Positions 36,804-48,851 of a stretch of DNA of 64,000 nucleotides are shown in pieces. How positions within the stretch are numbered: position 1 is the stretch's first letter; the number at the start of each line of letters is the position of its first letter. The notes beneath the pieces are model-generated. The model was given only the letters and a program-made list of their open reading frames with translations. It did not search any database and was not told where the DNA came from. The translations under genes and the position numbers were made by a program. The stretch comes from Myxocyprinus asiaticus. Its lineage: Eukaryota; Chordata; Actinopteri; Cypriniformes; Catostomidae. The stretch is from assembly GCF_019703515.2 (NCBI RefSeq), contig NC_059379.1:24789880-24853879 (forward strand), written 5' to 3'.

Positions 36804-37568
36804 CTGTATATTTAAGCATATATAAACATTTGTTTTCAAAGTTGAGCACTGGCCCCATTGGCCCAGTCCGTAATTCACCTATGTGTGGCGGACAGAGACC
36901 AAAGACAAGAGCACTCTCCTCACTCTTCAGGCTAGTCAATTATAAAGCACTTCCAGATTATTTTAAGGATGTTAAAACTAGGATGATATCATGGAGCATA
37001 GTAATGCAATTTACACACATTAAAGCTTACATCACACGTTGATAACCAAATTTAATAGAACAGTATAATCTAACATTTATCGAATGTGAAAAGGACAGCA
37101 CACTTTGGAAACCAGATCCCATATCTTCTACATGGAAGATGCAGCAGGGATGCAAATGCAAACCATACACTAAATCTTATCGTGCAACAATCCATAGCAA
37201 GTTAATCTATTGTGATGACATGCAAGCACACACACAAAAACACACATACACACAAGGTTTTTGTTTTCAATGTCAAATTTATTTCACCTCGCGAAGTGAG
37301 GTGTGTATTAGTGCAGGTGTGACCTGTATTAGTGTAGAGTGCAGAGATCAAGAGGCGCTGGTAAAATGTATTACTTACTCTTCTTTGATGACAGCCACCC
37401 TCCATTTACTGACAGTAGTAATAAATGGCCTTCATACAACAAGCTGACCCCAAACATTCATCTGGAACATTCTTTATATCCTTCACCTCTGCTTGTTTGG
37501 AAACTTTTTTTTAAAGGATATCAGGATGTGAAATATAACATTAACCAACAATAATGCTCACATTTACA
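36804..37568. other. Intergenic, nothing recognised
   Basis: Short frames only; ACAC-rich patch near 37225-37260. Confidence 0.35.
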
Positions 37569-38762
37569 GAAGCCCTGAACCGCAAGGTGGAAAAAAAAAA
37601 AATTATGGTAAAAAAAAAATAAAAAAAATAGTGTCTCAGTTCCTTCCTGAGCCTAAAAAAAATGTTTTTTTTCTCTCTTCCAAAAAAAAAAAAAGAATAC
37701 ATTTTTCTCTCTTCAAAAATTTTTTTTTTCTCTCTTCAAAAAAAGTTTTTTTTTAAAGATTTTGAGTTCAAGATTACCCAGAAGTCACAAATAACCCCTC
37801 CCAATTTACTCAAGGCGTTTTCGCAATAACAGCCAGCCCATGTCCCGGCACGGCAGCTCCGGCAAAAAAATTAGCAGTACCAAACCCCCCCAACAACAGA
37901 AATCATTGTACTTTTATAGCTTCACGCCCATACTGCTAATACAAAACAGGTGTGTGTAGCCTACTATTCTTCCCCCCCGGCGGAACCCGGGGAGCGATAC
38001 TATAGGTGATTCCTCACCCCTCACCAATTTGTTTGGGATGAGCATTTTACATCGGTGTAATCGTCTAGCTCATGTTTAGACAGACCAACAATATTTAGAT
38101 ATTTATTTGACATTCTTCATCTGGAACTCTTCACTTCTGCAGTAGACAGTGTGTTTCAAAAGCATAGACAACTTGTTATATTAAAATATATTATTATAAT
38201 TAAATTCCACCATGAAAGTCTGCACATGACATCCCTGTTCAGTCACGAGGATTTAATTTATAAATGATCTTTTTGTTTAGAAATTAGATTACTTACAACA
38301 ATACTAACATTACCAGATGTACCCCTAGCACTTCAAAAGGACAGACATAATAATAATTTCCCCATGTTTCCTGTTTTCCTCAATACATTCCTTCGCTTCC
38401 ACCATGTAACACTGAGAAAATGGCATAGATGGTTTAGAAAGACCAACAATTTCAAACAAAAAAAAATAACTCCAGTTGTTACACAACAACGAATGCCATA
38501 TCAAACATATGAAACCTGATTTTGTCTTAAGGTTTGCAAACCCTTAAATAAATAATAAATGTATTATTCAGCTATATAGCAACAGAGAAAGCATTAAAAG
38601 CATAAGATTACATGTTTACTTATAGTGGCACCTGGTGGCCAAGGTTGGTACCACATGCATTTTTTTGAGGAGAGAAAGAAAACAATTTAAGACTTAGGCT
38701 CAGGAAGGAACTGAGACACTATTTTTTTTTTTTTTTTTTTTCACCTTGCGGTTCAGGGCTTC
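37569..38762. mobile_element. Inverted-repeat DNA element (GAAGCCCTGAACCGCAAGG ends)
   Basis: The left end gaagccctgaaccgcaaggt, then A-rich, then 'gtgtctcagttccttcctga', recurs inverted at 38685-38762. The arms are about 80 bp and the total is ~1.19 kb. Repeated 'tttttctctcttcaaa' units lie at 37665-37745. No transposase frame and no clear target duplication. Confidence 0.65.
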
Positions 38763-38795
38763 CGTACACATTAAAACCCACTGATCAGATATTTT

Positions 38796-39034
38796 GGTAA
38801 CACTCTACAATAAGGTTCTTTTATTAGCATTAGTTAATGATTTGGTATCACTTTAAGCCTTTATTATCTTGGTTAATATTAATTTATACATTCACAATTG
38901 TGTACTGTATGCTCATAATGCATTCATTGCTACCATATACAACTTATAATGTTACTATGTACTAATATGTTAAAATTAACATTAAACGAGAATGAAGAAG
39001 TGCTGTAAAAGTATTGTTTATTGTTAATCCATAA
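38796..39034. repeat. GGTAACACTTTAC-type MITE, left part
   Basis: It starts ggtaacactctacaataagg like the copy at 42495. Its right end is missing, and the next element begins immediately. Confidence 0.5.
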
Positions 39035-39696
39035 TAAAGGAAAAGTTCACCTAAAAATGAAAATTCTCTCATAATTTACTCACCCTCATGCCATCACAGA
39101 TGTGTATGACTTTCCATCTTCCGTAGAACACAAATTAAGATTTTTAGAAGAATATTTCAGCTCTGTAGTGGCCAGAACTTTGAAGCTTCAAAATACACAT
39201 AAAGTCAGCATAAAAGTAATCCATTCGACTCCAGTTGTTAAATCCATGACTTCAGAAGCGATATGATAGATGTGGTTGAGAAACAGATTAATATTTAAGT
39301 CCTTTTTTACTATAAATCTCCACTTTCAAACAGCGCGCTTCTCTCCAAAGAGTTATTTTGTTTTTCAAATGATTTGCATTCTTCGTGCATATCACCACTT
39401 ATTGGGCAGGGAGGAGAATTTATAGTGAAAAAGGACTTAAATATTGATCTGTTTTTCACCCACATCTATTTTATCGCTACTGAATAGATGGATTTAACCA
39501 CTGGAGTCGTATGGATTACTTTTATGCTGCCTTTATGTGCTTTTTTGAGATTCAAGGTTCTGGCCACCATTAACGTGAAATATTCTTCTAAAAAGCTTTG
39601 TGTGTTTTCTACAGAAGAAAGAAGGTCAGACACATCTGGGATGGCATGAGGGTGAGTAGATGATAGAATTTTCATTTTTGGTGAACTATCCCTTAA
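39035..39696. mobile_element. GGGATAGTTCACCC-type element, long form
   Basis: It runs from 'aaaggaaaagttcacctaaa' to 'ttttggtgaactatccctta'. Inverted internal arms include 'cgatatgatagatgtggttg' opposed by its inverse near 39455-39475. It lies 330 bp beyond the kif20b stop codon, in its 3' flank. Confidence 0.65.
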
Positions 39697-40179
39697 CTAA
39701 TGTAATTAAATATATATACAAATACAACTGTATTGTAAGTGCTACGAATATTTCTTTTAAGAAATGCAACCCAAATTAAATCTATTTTTAAGTATTTTTA
39801 ATGAAAAGCATTTTGTTTTATTTTGTTTTGTAATCACAGGAAATCCAAATCTGAACTAAAACAAAACAAAAATTCCCAAACCTGCTTTGAATAACTTTGA
39901 AATATTTACAAACATTTCCTCTGTTAATGCAATAATAAAATTCAACAAACATAGACATAGGAATTAAAAAAGAAATGTAAAAATTAAATAAATTACACTT
40001 GACCATCAAAATAAGGGTTGAATCATCTCCTAAAAGTTCTTGTTTTGAGTTTTCTCTTGATAATCAGATGATCACTCTCTTTATCATCTTCACTTCCTCC
40101 AATGATCTGTAAAACAATTAATTGAATTTAATACACAATGACAACCCCCTTGTTTTAAAACAAATTAAACAAACTAAAA

Positions 40180-40443
40180 AGTCATATACTCACCCTCATG
40201 TTATGCCAAACCCATATGACTTTCTTACATGTTAGGCAGAATGTTTACTTAGTTCTCATTCACTTTCAATGTATGGAAAAAATATACAATGACAGTGAAT
40301 GGTGACTGAGGCTATAAGACCCTAACATTCCGCCAAACATCTCCTTTTGTGTTCTGTGGAAGAATGTAAGTTATATGGGTTTGGAACAACATGAGGGTGA
40401 GTAAATGATGACAGTTTTCATATTGTGTGAACTTTCCCTTTAA
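40180..40443. mobile_element. GGGATAGTTCACCC-type MITE in last kif20b intron
   Basis: Internal 'actcaccctcatgttatgcc' and right end 'gtgtgaactttccctttaaa' are present; the left terminus is missing or diverged. Confidence 0.55.
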
Positions 40444-41048
40444 AACAAATGGATAATAAACCTAATTTGTTGAGTTGACAATCTTATAACATGATTCTCA
40501 TTCATTCATACATGCCTAATGCTTTTCTATTGCACTCTTACATGATTAATGCACAGGACACTTTACTTACAGGATGAGAGGGGATGTCTAGAGGGGATGA
40601 AAACTGGGTCTTGAAGAGCTTTCGTTTGGATCTCTTGGGTTTGTTGGTTTCACAAGGACTTTGCGGTTCCGGGGATTTAACATTCACCATGCTCATGATC
40701 TTCTTAGCTGAGGAAGGAGTTAAAACTTCGGTCATGCTGAAATACAGTATAAAACACTTTTGGCAGAGCACTCCAATCGATGCCATTGACTGAGTGTAAA
40801 ATTAAGAGGCAGCGCTGACCTTTGCTCCCAAAGAGGGTTGGAGAGCTCTGGATAAAGTCATCAATCTTTTGCAGGGCTCCGTCTTTTTTACCTTTCAGGC
40901 TGGCTGGAGAGTCTTGCTGTTTTAATTGACTCGTCTTTTTGCCTTGCACTGTGGGAGTCTGGTAAGGTGTAAAAAACATAGAACATAACTAACTAAGCGC
41001 ATTATTGAATAAACATTACAGAGAAAGGCTTATTATGCCACAGGCGCA

Positions 41049-41642
41049 TTAAAGGGGTAGTTCACCCAAAAATTAAAATTCTCTCATTAAGTCACCTCAT
41101 GATATCCCAGGTGTCTATGACTTTCTTTCTTCACCAGAACACATTTTAAGAAAAATAGAAAAATATCTTAGTTCAGTAGGTCCTTAAAATGCAAGTGAAT
41201 GGAGACTCTCAATCACAGACAGTCAGCATAAACATCATCGATAAGACTCCAGCAGTTAAATTAATGTCTTCTGAAGTGATACAGTCACTTTTGGCATGAA
41301 AAAAGATCCATATTTAAGTACTTTTTAAACTATAATCAAACTCTTCCGGTAAACTTCACGGTAGGGTGGAGTTCAAGCAGTCTCTTGTGTGATGTATTCC
41401 GTTGCCATGATACAGATGTAATCTCATGTTCTACTCTCAGTTGAGACATTCAGAATTAGCACAAAAACGCACCATTGTGAGTAAAGAAACTGATAAAAAC
41501 AGATCTAAACCAAAATCAACGAAGCTTCTGTACAGCTTTCCTCCTTCTCACTTGTAAACAGCGCTGCTGTTCCGGCTGTGACGCACGTGACTCAGAGTAA
41601 ATAATAAGAGCATTTTCATTTCTGGGTGAACTTTCCCTTTAA
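41049..41642. mobile_element. GGGATAGTTCACCC-type element, long form, in kif20b intron
   Basis: Left end ttaaaggggtagttcaccca, right end 'tctgggtgaactttcccttt'. The central part (acgtgactcag, gttgccatgatacagatgta) matches the copy at 13503, but most of the right arm is deleted. Confidence 0.65.
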
Positions 41643-42249
41643 TGGGAATGAAAGTCATGCATTTGGCATCTCAATAGACTGCATGTTCTCCCCATTGTTC
41701 ACCCTGAGCCGTCTGTTTTTTCGATTTTCTGACTCCACCGAGTTCTAAAACAATAGCAAACACTCATGAAAGTTCTTTGTTTATCTTTTGTATTGTGTAT
41801 TGTAAATTAATGTACAGTTGACAAATAATTGAAGAACTCAGTGTTTCCCACAGGATTTAGTGAGACTGTGGTGGGTGGACCTCGGACCCACTACAAAATT
41901 TTGTACATTTTAAAGTTAAATGCATCAATCTGGTGCACTCTGAGAGCAAAATTAAGAGGCTAGATCGATGAAGGACTTTGTGCTCTTGTAAACAATTTTG
42001 TGCTCTAGTAGTAATTTAATCATAAACACATTGGTTGTATAGATATGCAAGACTCGACATTAAGCATTGTCATGTGCTTGTCCTTCGGACAAGTAAATTG
42101 GTCATTCACTTGTCTGAGTAAACATGTTACTTGTCTGGAGAGAAAAACAAAAGAAAGGATGTAAGAAAGAAAAAAAAAGAAAAGCCTCCATCATCATCAT
42201 CATTTAAACCTAATAGGGATTAAGAACACAGTGCAGAAAGATGGTGAAT

Positions 42250-42480
42250 CATTACTCACCCTCAAGCCTGTATGAATTTCTCTCTTCTGAGGAAGACAAA
42301 ATTATATTTTTGGCAGAATGTTAGTCAGTCACTATTCATTGTCACTGCATCTTTTTTTTTTCTCTCCATAAAATAAAAGTGAATTGAGACTGAAACTAAC
42401 ATTCTCCCTAACATCTCCTTTGGAGTTCCACGGAAAATAGAAAGTCAGACCGGTTTGGAACAACATAAAGGCGAGTAATA
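42250..42480. repeat. GGGATAGTTCACCC-type MITE, diverged core
   Basis: Only internal blocks ('attactcaccctcaagcctg', 'acatctcctttggagttcca') are recognisable; the terminal repeats are eroded. Confidence 0.45.
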
Positions 42481-42494
42481 ATGACAGAATTTTT

Positions 42495-42800
42495 GGTAAC
42501 ACTTTACAATAAGGTTCCATTCATTAACATTAAATAATGCATTAGCTATCATGAACTAACAATGAACAATATTTTACAGCACTTATCAGTCTTAATGTTA
42601 GTTACTAAAAAATAAAAATTGTTAGTTCATGAAGTAATGTTAACATATACAACCTTTTATTTAAATGTATGAAAATGTATTAATATACTGTATGTTGGAA
42701 TTTACATTAACCAAGATTAATAAATTATATAAAAGTTGTTCATGTTAACTGATGTAGTTAACTAACATTAACAAATGGAACCTTTTTGTAAAGTGTTACC
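42495..42800. mobile_element. GGTAACACTTTAC-type MITE, complete
   Basis: The left end ggtaacactttacaataagg is opposed by 'cctttttgtaaagtgttacc' on the right. 306 bp, non-coding, with nearly identical termini; it lies in a kif20b intron. Confidence 0.7.
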
Positions 42801-43294
42801 AAATTTTAATTTTTTAGTGAATCATCTCTTTGAGAGTACAAGGCAATTCTCACCAGTTGCATTAAAACGGCTGTTTAATATTGACAAACTGCATTGAAAA
42901 TGTTAACAGATAAAATCCTGAGAGAACCTAGCTGCTAAATCAGTTGTTTTATATTCAAAACAGATATGCATATTAAAGATAGATAATATGTTTTCATTGT
43001 GTGTAATTTATTGAAGTTATAGTATTAATATTAATATTATTACAATGTATATTGTTCACACGGCAGGAAAATACCTCGGATACATACATTAGATGGAGCT
43101 CTATCAAGATGAGAGATGTAACGGGTGCACAAGTCTGTTTTAAGCATTTCTCTTCACTCTACAGATGGTATTATTACACAAAGCATTTTTGCAATTTCTG
43201 CCTTTCTTGCTGTATTATGAGGGAGCACCACGATGTGATGAGACAAATTTAGATTTCACCAAAGTTGCACGCTTGCGATGAAGACAGCTTTGTT

Positions 43295-43725
43295 TTTGTT
43301 TTATTTTCTCCCCAAGTTGGAATGCCCAATTACCAATGCGCTCTAAGTCCTCGTGGTGGCATAGTGACTCGCCTCAATGGGTGGCAGAGGACGAATCTCA
43401 GTTGCCTCTGCCTTTGAGACCATCAATCTGCGCATCTTATCACATGGCTTGTTGAGCGCGTTACCGCGGAGACCTAGCGCTTGTGGAGGCTTCTTGCTAT
43501 TCTCCGCACCATCCACGCACAACTCACCACGCGCCCCACCGAGAGCGAGAACCACATAATAATGACCACGAGGAGGTTAACCCAATGTGACTCTACCCAC
43601 CCTAGCAACCGGGCCAACTGGTTGCTTAGGAAGCCTGACTGGAGTCACTCAGCACGCCCTGGATTCGAACTTGCGACTCCAGGTGTGGTAGTCAGAGTCT
43701 TTACTTGCTGAGCTACCCAGGCCCC
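43295..43725 (-). mobile_element. tRNA-derived SINE with 16-bp target duplication
   Basis: On the minus strand the 5' end reads ggggcctgggtagctcagca and carries an A box (TAGCTCAGCAAG) and a B box (AGTTCGAATCC) about 35 bp apart, as in a tRNA. A ~350-bp body follows. The direct repeat tgaagacagctttgtt flanks it (43279-43294 and 43726-43741). It lies in a kif20b intron in the gene's own orientation. Open frames over it are spurious. Confidence 0.85.
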
Positions 43726-44591
43726 TGAAGACAGCTTTGTTGATTATAAACAGGAGCAATTGTTTTATCGCATCGCTTGCTTATAGAGACGTGGTACAAC
43801 ACCATTCGCATGTCCAATTAACAGGTTTATACCCATTTATATCTGTTTAGTCAAATCTAAAATACAGTAAATATGCGCTTCCCCACTGCTCGCACTCACA
43901 AGCTGCTGAACGCTGCATGAGTGAAGGCGAGAGGGAGAGAGGGAGACACAATAAAGAGAATTCCCCGCATTTTGAAAGTGAGACAAGCGGGAATGATTAA
44001 AACTGTGCTCAATCCCGCGCTATTTAGCTAACGTTCGTTATTGAGATTTTAATCAGGTACTTGTCCAGTCGGCCAAGTAAAATTCCGGAGGGGGGCTGAC
44101 TGACTGGGAGTAAGAGATGCTTTGCCGAAGCAACGGCGCAAAACACAATATTAGAGATCTTTTATGTTATTATGAGAAGGGTAAAAATATTTTCGGTTCA
44201 TTATGAAACTGTGGCGGGACAAATTTGACAGTGGCGGGCCACCACAGTCTAGGTAATTAATGGGAAACACTGAGAAGATATAACTTTAGCTTCTAACAAG
44301 TTTCTTGTTTTCACTTGTGTTCAGGAAACCGGCCTATAAAGAGTTTAAGTGCGATAAATACACTCCAGGATGTTTCCAGTCTTTATAATAACTTGATAAC
44401 AATTTTTGAAAATAATTTTGATTCAAGGATTCACTGATGAATCAGCTAATGATTCATTAACACCCATTCATGAACAGGTTCGACTGATTCATTGACATAA
44501 ACTGTTTAAAAGAGAAATTTACTCACAAATCAAACATCAAGTAGCATGCAGGTTTTACTCTACACAGGAGCAATATCAAGCCGATCTAGAG

Positions 44592-44649
<58 letters not shown>
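44592..44649. repeat. (TA)n microsatellite
   Basis: About 58 bp of uninterrupted TA, roughly 70 bp from the donor end of the kif20b 44724-44918 exon. Confidence 0.9.
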
Positions 44650-44651
<2 letters not shown>

Positions 44652-45847
44652 TCTATAGAAATTTCACTGACTTTTAATACCATGGAAACCCTTAGATATT
44701 CCTATATGGAGGTTTCTGTGTACCTCCATCCCTGGGCTCTTTCTCTTTCTGGCTGTACATCTGAGTTTGATTGCGACAGACTCTTCCTCTCCTGGTCTTC
44801 TGACATTCATTCGGTCAGGTTTAAGTGGGGTGAAACTGATTTCCAGCTCAGGTTTGGGGAAGTGCTCGTCTCTTAGACTCTTCGTGGAGAGGACAGAGGA
44901 GTCCTGTACTGCCACCTTCTTACAGTAATCACCAACAAGTATACAGATATAATGCAACAGAATGCACAGCAACTGATTATCCAGACACCAGAACTATTCC
45001 CATCTTTACGTGCTGTTTGCATTTTGCATTGTCTGATATCACTCTACTGACCTCTTGTGTTGGACAAAAAAAGTTGCCTTCATTCTCTGCCTTCAAATTT
45101 AAAGCCTGTTTAGGACTGTCATCTTTCTGGCTTTCAGATTTAAGAGAAGCAGCCAAATCATCTTTTTCCCTTTGTAATTTTAAAATGGTTTCTTGCTTCT
45201 CAGCCAGCTGCTGCTTTAAGAATTCCTGTAATCAATATACAAGGAAGTGAGAAATACATTCAGTATTAAATATAAAGTTTCAAATTCAAAATTATTCTAT
45301 ATTAAACTGCTACAAAAAAAACAAACAAACAAAAAAAAACATCTGAACCTGAAGTATTCCTCATTCCAAACTGCAACTTGGGTTAATTTAATTTAAGTAT
45401 GTTAACTCTAAAAATATTTTTGGTCTTATTTAGTTTAGTAGTTCTATCACCATGACTAGCTACTGGTAAACTATAGTATTCTTGGCAACAACCTTATAAT
45501 TCCTAATTATTTTAATAATTCCACATCTTAATTTGTGCTTGACTGATACATCGGTCAGGTTAATTAATTGGCTGATATTTGGCCATTTTGAGATGTGACT
45601 GCTTGATTGGCTGAAAACCAGAAGTGGTTGTTCTGTTTTCAAATATATTTTCTTGTTAATTTTGAGAAAGCATTATGTAGAATAAGTGTTCATTTAAATT
45701 CTGGAATTTTGTGTATATCTTATTACATTTATTACATTACAAACGTTAAATTGTATTATATATTAGAGACGAACAGATAGTGGATTTCACCCATAGCAAT
45801 AAATAAGGTGATGAAAAAGGCCGATAATCTATACATCAGCTCTCATG

Positions 45848-45912
45848 TGAGAGCTGGTGGGCACTGAGGTCCTGGCGTAAGGATTCAATGGTTTTGGACT
45901 GACTAGAAGACT
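45848..45912 (-). other. Stray duplicate of a kif20b exon fragment
   Basis: 65 bp aligning without gaps to 51201-51265 in the big kif20b stalk exon; I count 4 mismatches. It encodes SKTIESLRQDLSA in the same orientation. At the position of the main exon's TAG stop (51252-51254) this copy has CAG, glutamine (45899-45901). Similarity stops abruptly on both sides. It lies in an intron between exons 49362 and 45225 and has no clear splice donor, so it is probably not used. Confidence 0.75.
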
Positions 45913-46294
45913 GTGCTTGATTTTAAAATCGATTTATAGAAAGTTAACAACATTTCTTCCTTATCATGATGAGCACAGACGTAGATGCTACAAGAGTCTG
46001 TAATAAAGAAAATCCCAGTAATAACCAAGAAAAAGATTTGGTGCATATGCAGGACTTTAAACTATAAAGAAGCATGAATCACACCAGCTCTGTTACAATA
46101 CTCTATAGTTAAGTGAACTAAGAAAACAAAATTAATCTTTTTATAGCCTATATACTCACCAAATGAAGGGTTTTGTTTATATATATTTCACCAGATGAGG
46201 TTTCAAGTTTTTATTTCACCTCTAGAGGCAGCTGTTATAATGTAGAACCAAGCCGTTCTAACTATAGATTCCTCTATAAAAAATAAAATAAAAA

Positions 46295-46299
<5 letters not shown>

Positions 46300-46361
<62 letters not shown>
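46300..46361. repeat. (TA)n microsatellite
   Basis: About 60 bp of TA dinucleotides followed by a short CA run, adjoining the left end of the element at 46368. Confidence 0.9.
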
Positions 46362-46367
<6 letters not shown>

Positions 46368-46369
<2 letters not shown>

Positions 46370-47193
46370 GGGTTGGGGAGTAATGGAGTACATGTAACAG
46401 GATTACGTATTTAAAATACAAAGTATAAGTAACTGTATTCCACTACAGTTACAATTTAAATCATTGGTAATTAGAATACAGTTACATTCAAAAAGTATTT
46501 TGATTACTGAAGAGATTACTTTGCATTTTATTGTCATTTGTTTCATTTAATATTTCGTCCTTTCAGATGGAAAACATTTATACATATAAATGATGTGATC
46601 CAAAGTGCATTTGAACAGCGGTGAAACACTTTCTTATGATGTGTTACATTCATACGAGCAGACAGAGAAGTAAGTTTGAAGTAAGTATGGAGCAGAAGAA
46701 ATAGAAATAAACCTTGTGTAACTTGTTAGCTTTACACTAAGCTGAAATGCTATTTCTAGCTATTTTACATGCACGTTACCAGGAACGATCAAATTTGATA
46801 ATCAAGAAAATTCATGTTGGATCATAATTTCTTTTTTTCTAGTAAGACCTTTGATATTAGGGCAAAAATCGTATTCTTGATAATAATTTTTGTATTGTTT
46901 TCCTGTAAAAAGATCTAAAACTCCTTAAAACAGGATCAATTTGACACTGCATAAGATATTTCGGTTTTTCAGAGAATGTATTTTTAATATGTGTATTTTG
47001 TCTTACTGTACTGGCAGAATTTTTATAGTCAAAACAAGTGAAAAAATCTACCAGTGCTGAAGAAGTAATCCAAAGTATTTAGAATATGTTACTGACCTTG
47101 AGTAATCTAACAGAATATGTTACAAATTACATTTTACAGCATGTATTCTGTAATCTGTAGTGGAATACATTTCAAAAGTAACCCTCCCAACCC

Positions 47194-47195
<2 letters not shown>
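46368..47195. mobile_element. CAGGGTTGGG-type non-autonomous DNA element
   Basis: The ends cagggttggggagtaatgga and (reverse complement) cagggttgggagggttactt are inverted. Blocks such as 'gtaactgtattccactacag' recur inverted near the right end. 828 bp, non-coding, with (TA)n on both sides; kif20b intron. Confidence 0.65.

Positions 47196-47196
<1 letters not shown>

Positions 47197-47247
<51 letters not shown>
47197..47247. repeat. (TA)n microsatellite
   Basis: About 50 bp of TA filling the whole space between the element ending at 47195 and the Tc1-like element starting at 47248. Confidence 0.9.
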
Positions 47248-47250
<3 letters not shown>

Positions 47251-48851
47251 GTGCTGGTCATATAATTAGAATATCATCAAAAAGTTGATTTATTTCACTA
47301 ATTCCATTAAAAAAGTGAAACTTGTATATTATATTCATTCATTACACACAGACTGATATATTTCAAATGTTTATTTCTTTTAATTTTGATGATTATAACT
47401 GACAACTAAGGAAAATCCCAAATTCAGTATCTCAGAAAATTAGAATATTGTGAAAAGGTTCAATATTGAAGACACCTGGTGCCACACTCTAATCAGCTAA
47501 TTAACTCAAAACACCTGCAAAGGCCTTTAAATGGTCTCTCAGTCTAGTTCTGTACGCTACACAATCATGGGGAAGACTGCTGACTTGACAGTTGTCCAAA
47601 AGACGACCATTGACACGTTGCACAAGGAGGGCAAGACACAAAAGGTCACTGCAAAAGAGGCTGGCTGTTCACAGAGCTCTGTGTCCAAGCACATTAATAG
47701 AGAGGCGAAGGGAAGGAAAAGATGTGGTAGAAAAAAGTGTACAAGCAATAGGGATAACCGCACCCTGGAGAGGATTGTGAAAAAAACCCATTCAAAAATG
47801 TGGGGGAGATTCACAAAGAGTGGACTGCAGCTGGAGTCAGTGCTTCAAGAACCACTACGCACAGACGTATGCTAGACATGGGTTTCAGCTGTCGCATTCC
47901 TTGTGTCAAGCCACTCTTGAACAACAGACAGCGTCTGAAGCGTCTCGCCTGGGCTAAAGACAAAAAGGACTGGACTGCTGCTGAGTGGTCCAAAGTTATG
48001 TTCTCTGATGAAAGTAAATTTTGCATTTCCTTTGCAAATCAGGGTCCCAGAGTCTGGAGGAAGAGAGGAGAGGCACACAATCCACGTTGCTTGAGGTCCA
48101 GTGTAAAGTTTCCACAGTCAGTGATGATTTGGGGTGCCATGTCATCTGCTGGTGTTGGTCCACTGTGTTTTCTGAGGTCCAAGGTCAACGCAGCCGTATA
48201 CCAGGAAGTTTTAGAGCACTTCATGCTTCCTGCTGCTGACCAACTTTATGGAGATGCAGATGTCATTTTCCAAAAGGACTTGGCACCTGCACACAGTGCC
48301 AAAGCAACCAGTATCTGGTTTAAGGACCATGGTATCCCTGTTCTTAATTGGCCAGCAAACTCGCCTGACCTTAGAAAATCTATGGGGTATTATGAAGAGG
48401 AAGATGCGATATGCCAGACCCAACAATGCAGAAGAGCTGAAGGCCACTATCAGAGCAACCTGGGCTCTCGTAACACCTGAGCAGTGCCACAGACTGATCG
48501 ACTCCATGCCACGCCGCATTGCTGCAGTAATTCAGGAAAAAGGAGCCCCAACTAAGTACTGAGTGCTGTACATGCTCATACTTTTCATGTTCATACTTTT
48601 CAGTTGGCCAAGATTTCTAAAAATCCTTTCTTTGTATTGGTCTTAAGTAATATTCTAATTTTCTGAGATACTGAATTTGGGATTTTCCTTTAGTTGTCAG
48701 TTATAATCATCAAAATTAAAAGAAATAAACATTTGAAATATATCAGTCTGTGTGTAATGAATGAATATAATATACAAGTTTCACTTTTTGAATGGAATTA
48801 GTGAAATAAATCAACTTTTTGATGATATTCTAATTATATGACCAGCACCTG
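47248..48851 (+). mobile_element. Tc1-like transposon, second family, nearly complete
   Basis: 1604 bp. The left end is caggtgctggtcatataatt, and the right end is its inverse. Inverted terminal regions are about 190 bp long. The left flank is TA; the right flank is now TG, within a GT/TA microsatellite. Inserted in a kif20b intron, antisense to the gene. Related to but clearly distinct from the element at 27704. Confidence 0.85.
47531..48562 (+). pseudogene. Tc1-like transposase with two frameshifts
   Basis: Three overlapping frames together cover a full-length DDE transposase of ~340 residues. Frame 1 (from 47531) carries the helix-turn-helix KEAGCSQSSVSKHINRE and the GRKRCGRKKC linker. Frame 2 (from ~47800) carries the first Asp (MFSDESKFCISF), the second Asp (FQKDLAPAHSAKA) and NWPANSPDL. 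Frame 3 carries the catalytic Glu (ENLWGIMKRKMR) and ends GAPTKY. Breaks fall near 47805 and near 48372, where about eight bases between SPDL and the Glu codon are missing. Inactive as read. Confidence 0.85.

Noticed and set aside
43343..43711. Overlapping open frames of 60-76 codons
   Set aside because: They lie wholly within or at the edge of a tRNA-derived SINE.
43640..43725. Functional tRNA gene (A and B boxes on the minus strand)
   Set aside because: The tRNA-like head is fused to a long SINE body with target duplications, so it is a retroposon, not a tRNA gene.
41849..44280. Coding remnants around 'agtggcgggcc' and 'cacttgtctg' blocks (41840-42150, 44060-44270)
   Set aside because: These appear to be paired parts of an eroded hAT-like repeat interrupted by MITEs and a SINE; boundaries could not be fixed.
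45848..45912. Alternative kif20b exon
   Set aside because: No clear splice donor at its end and similarity stops abruptly; more likely a stray duplication.
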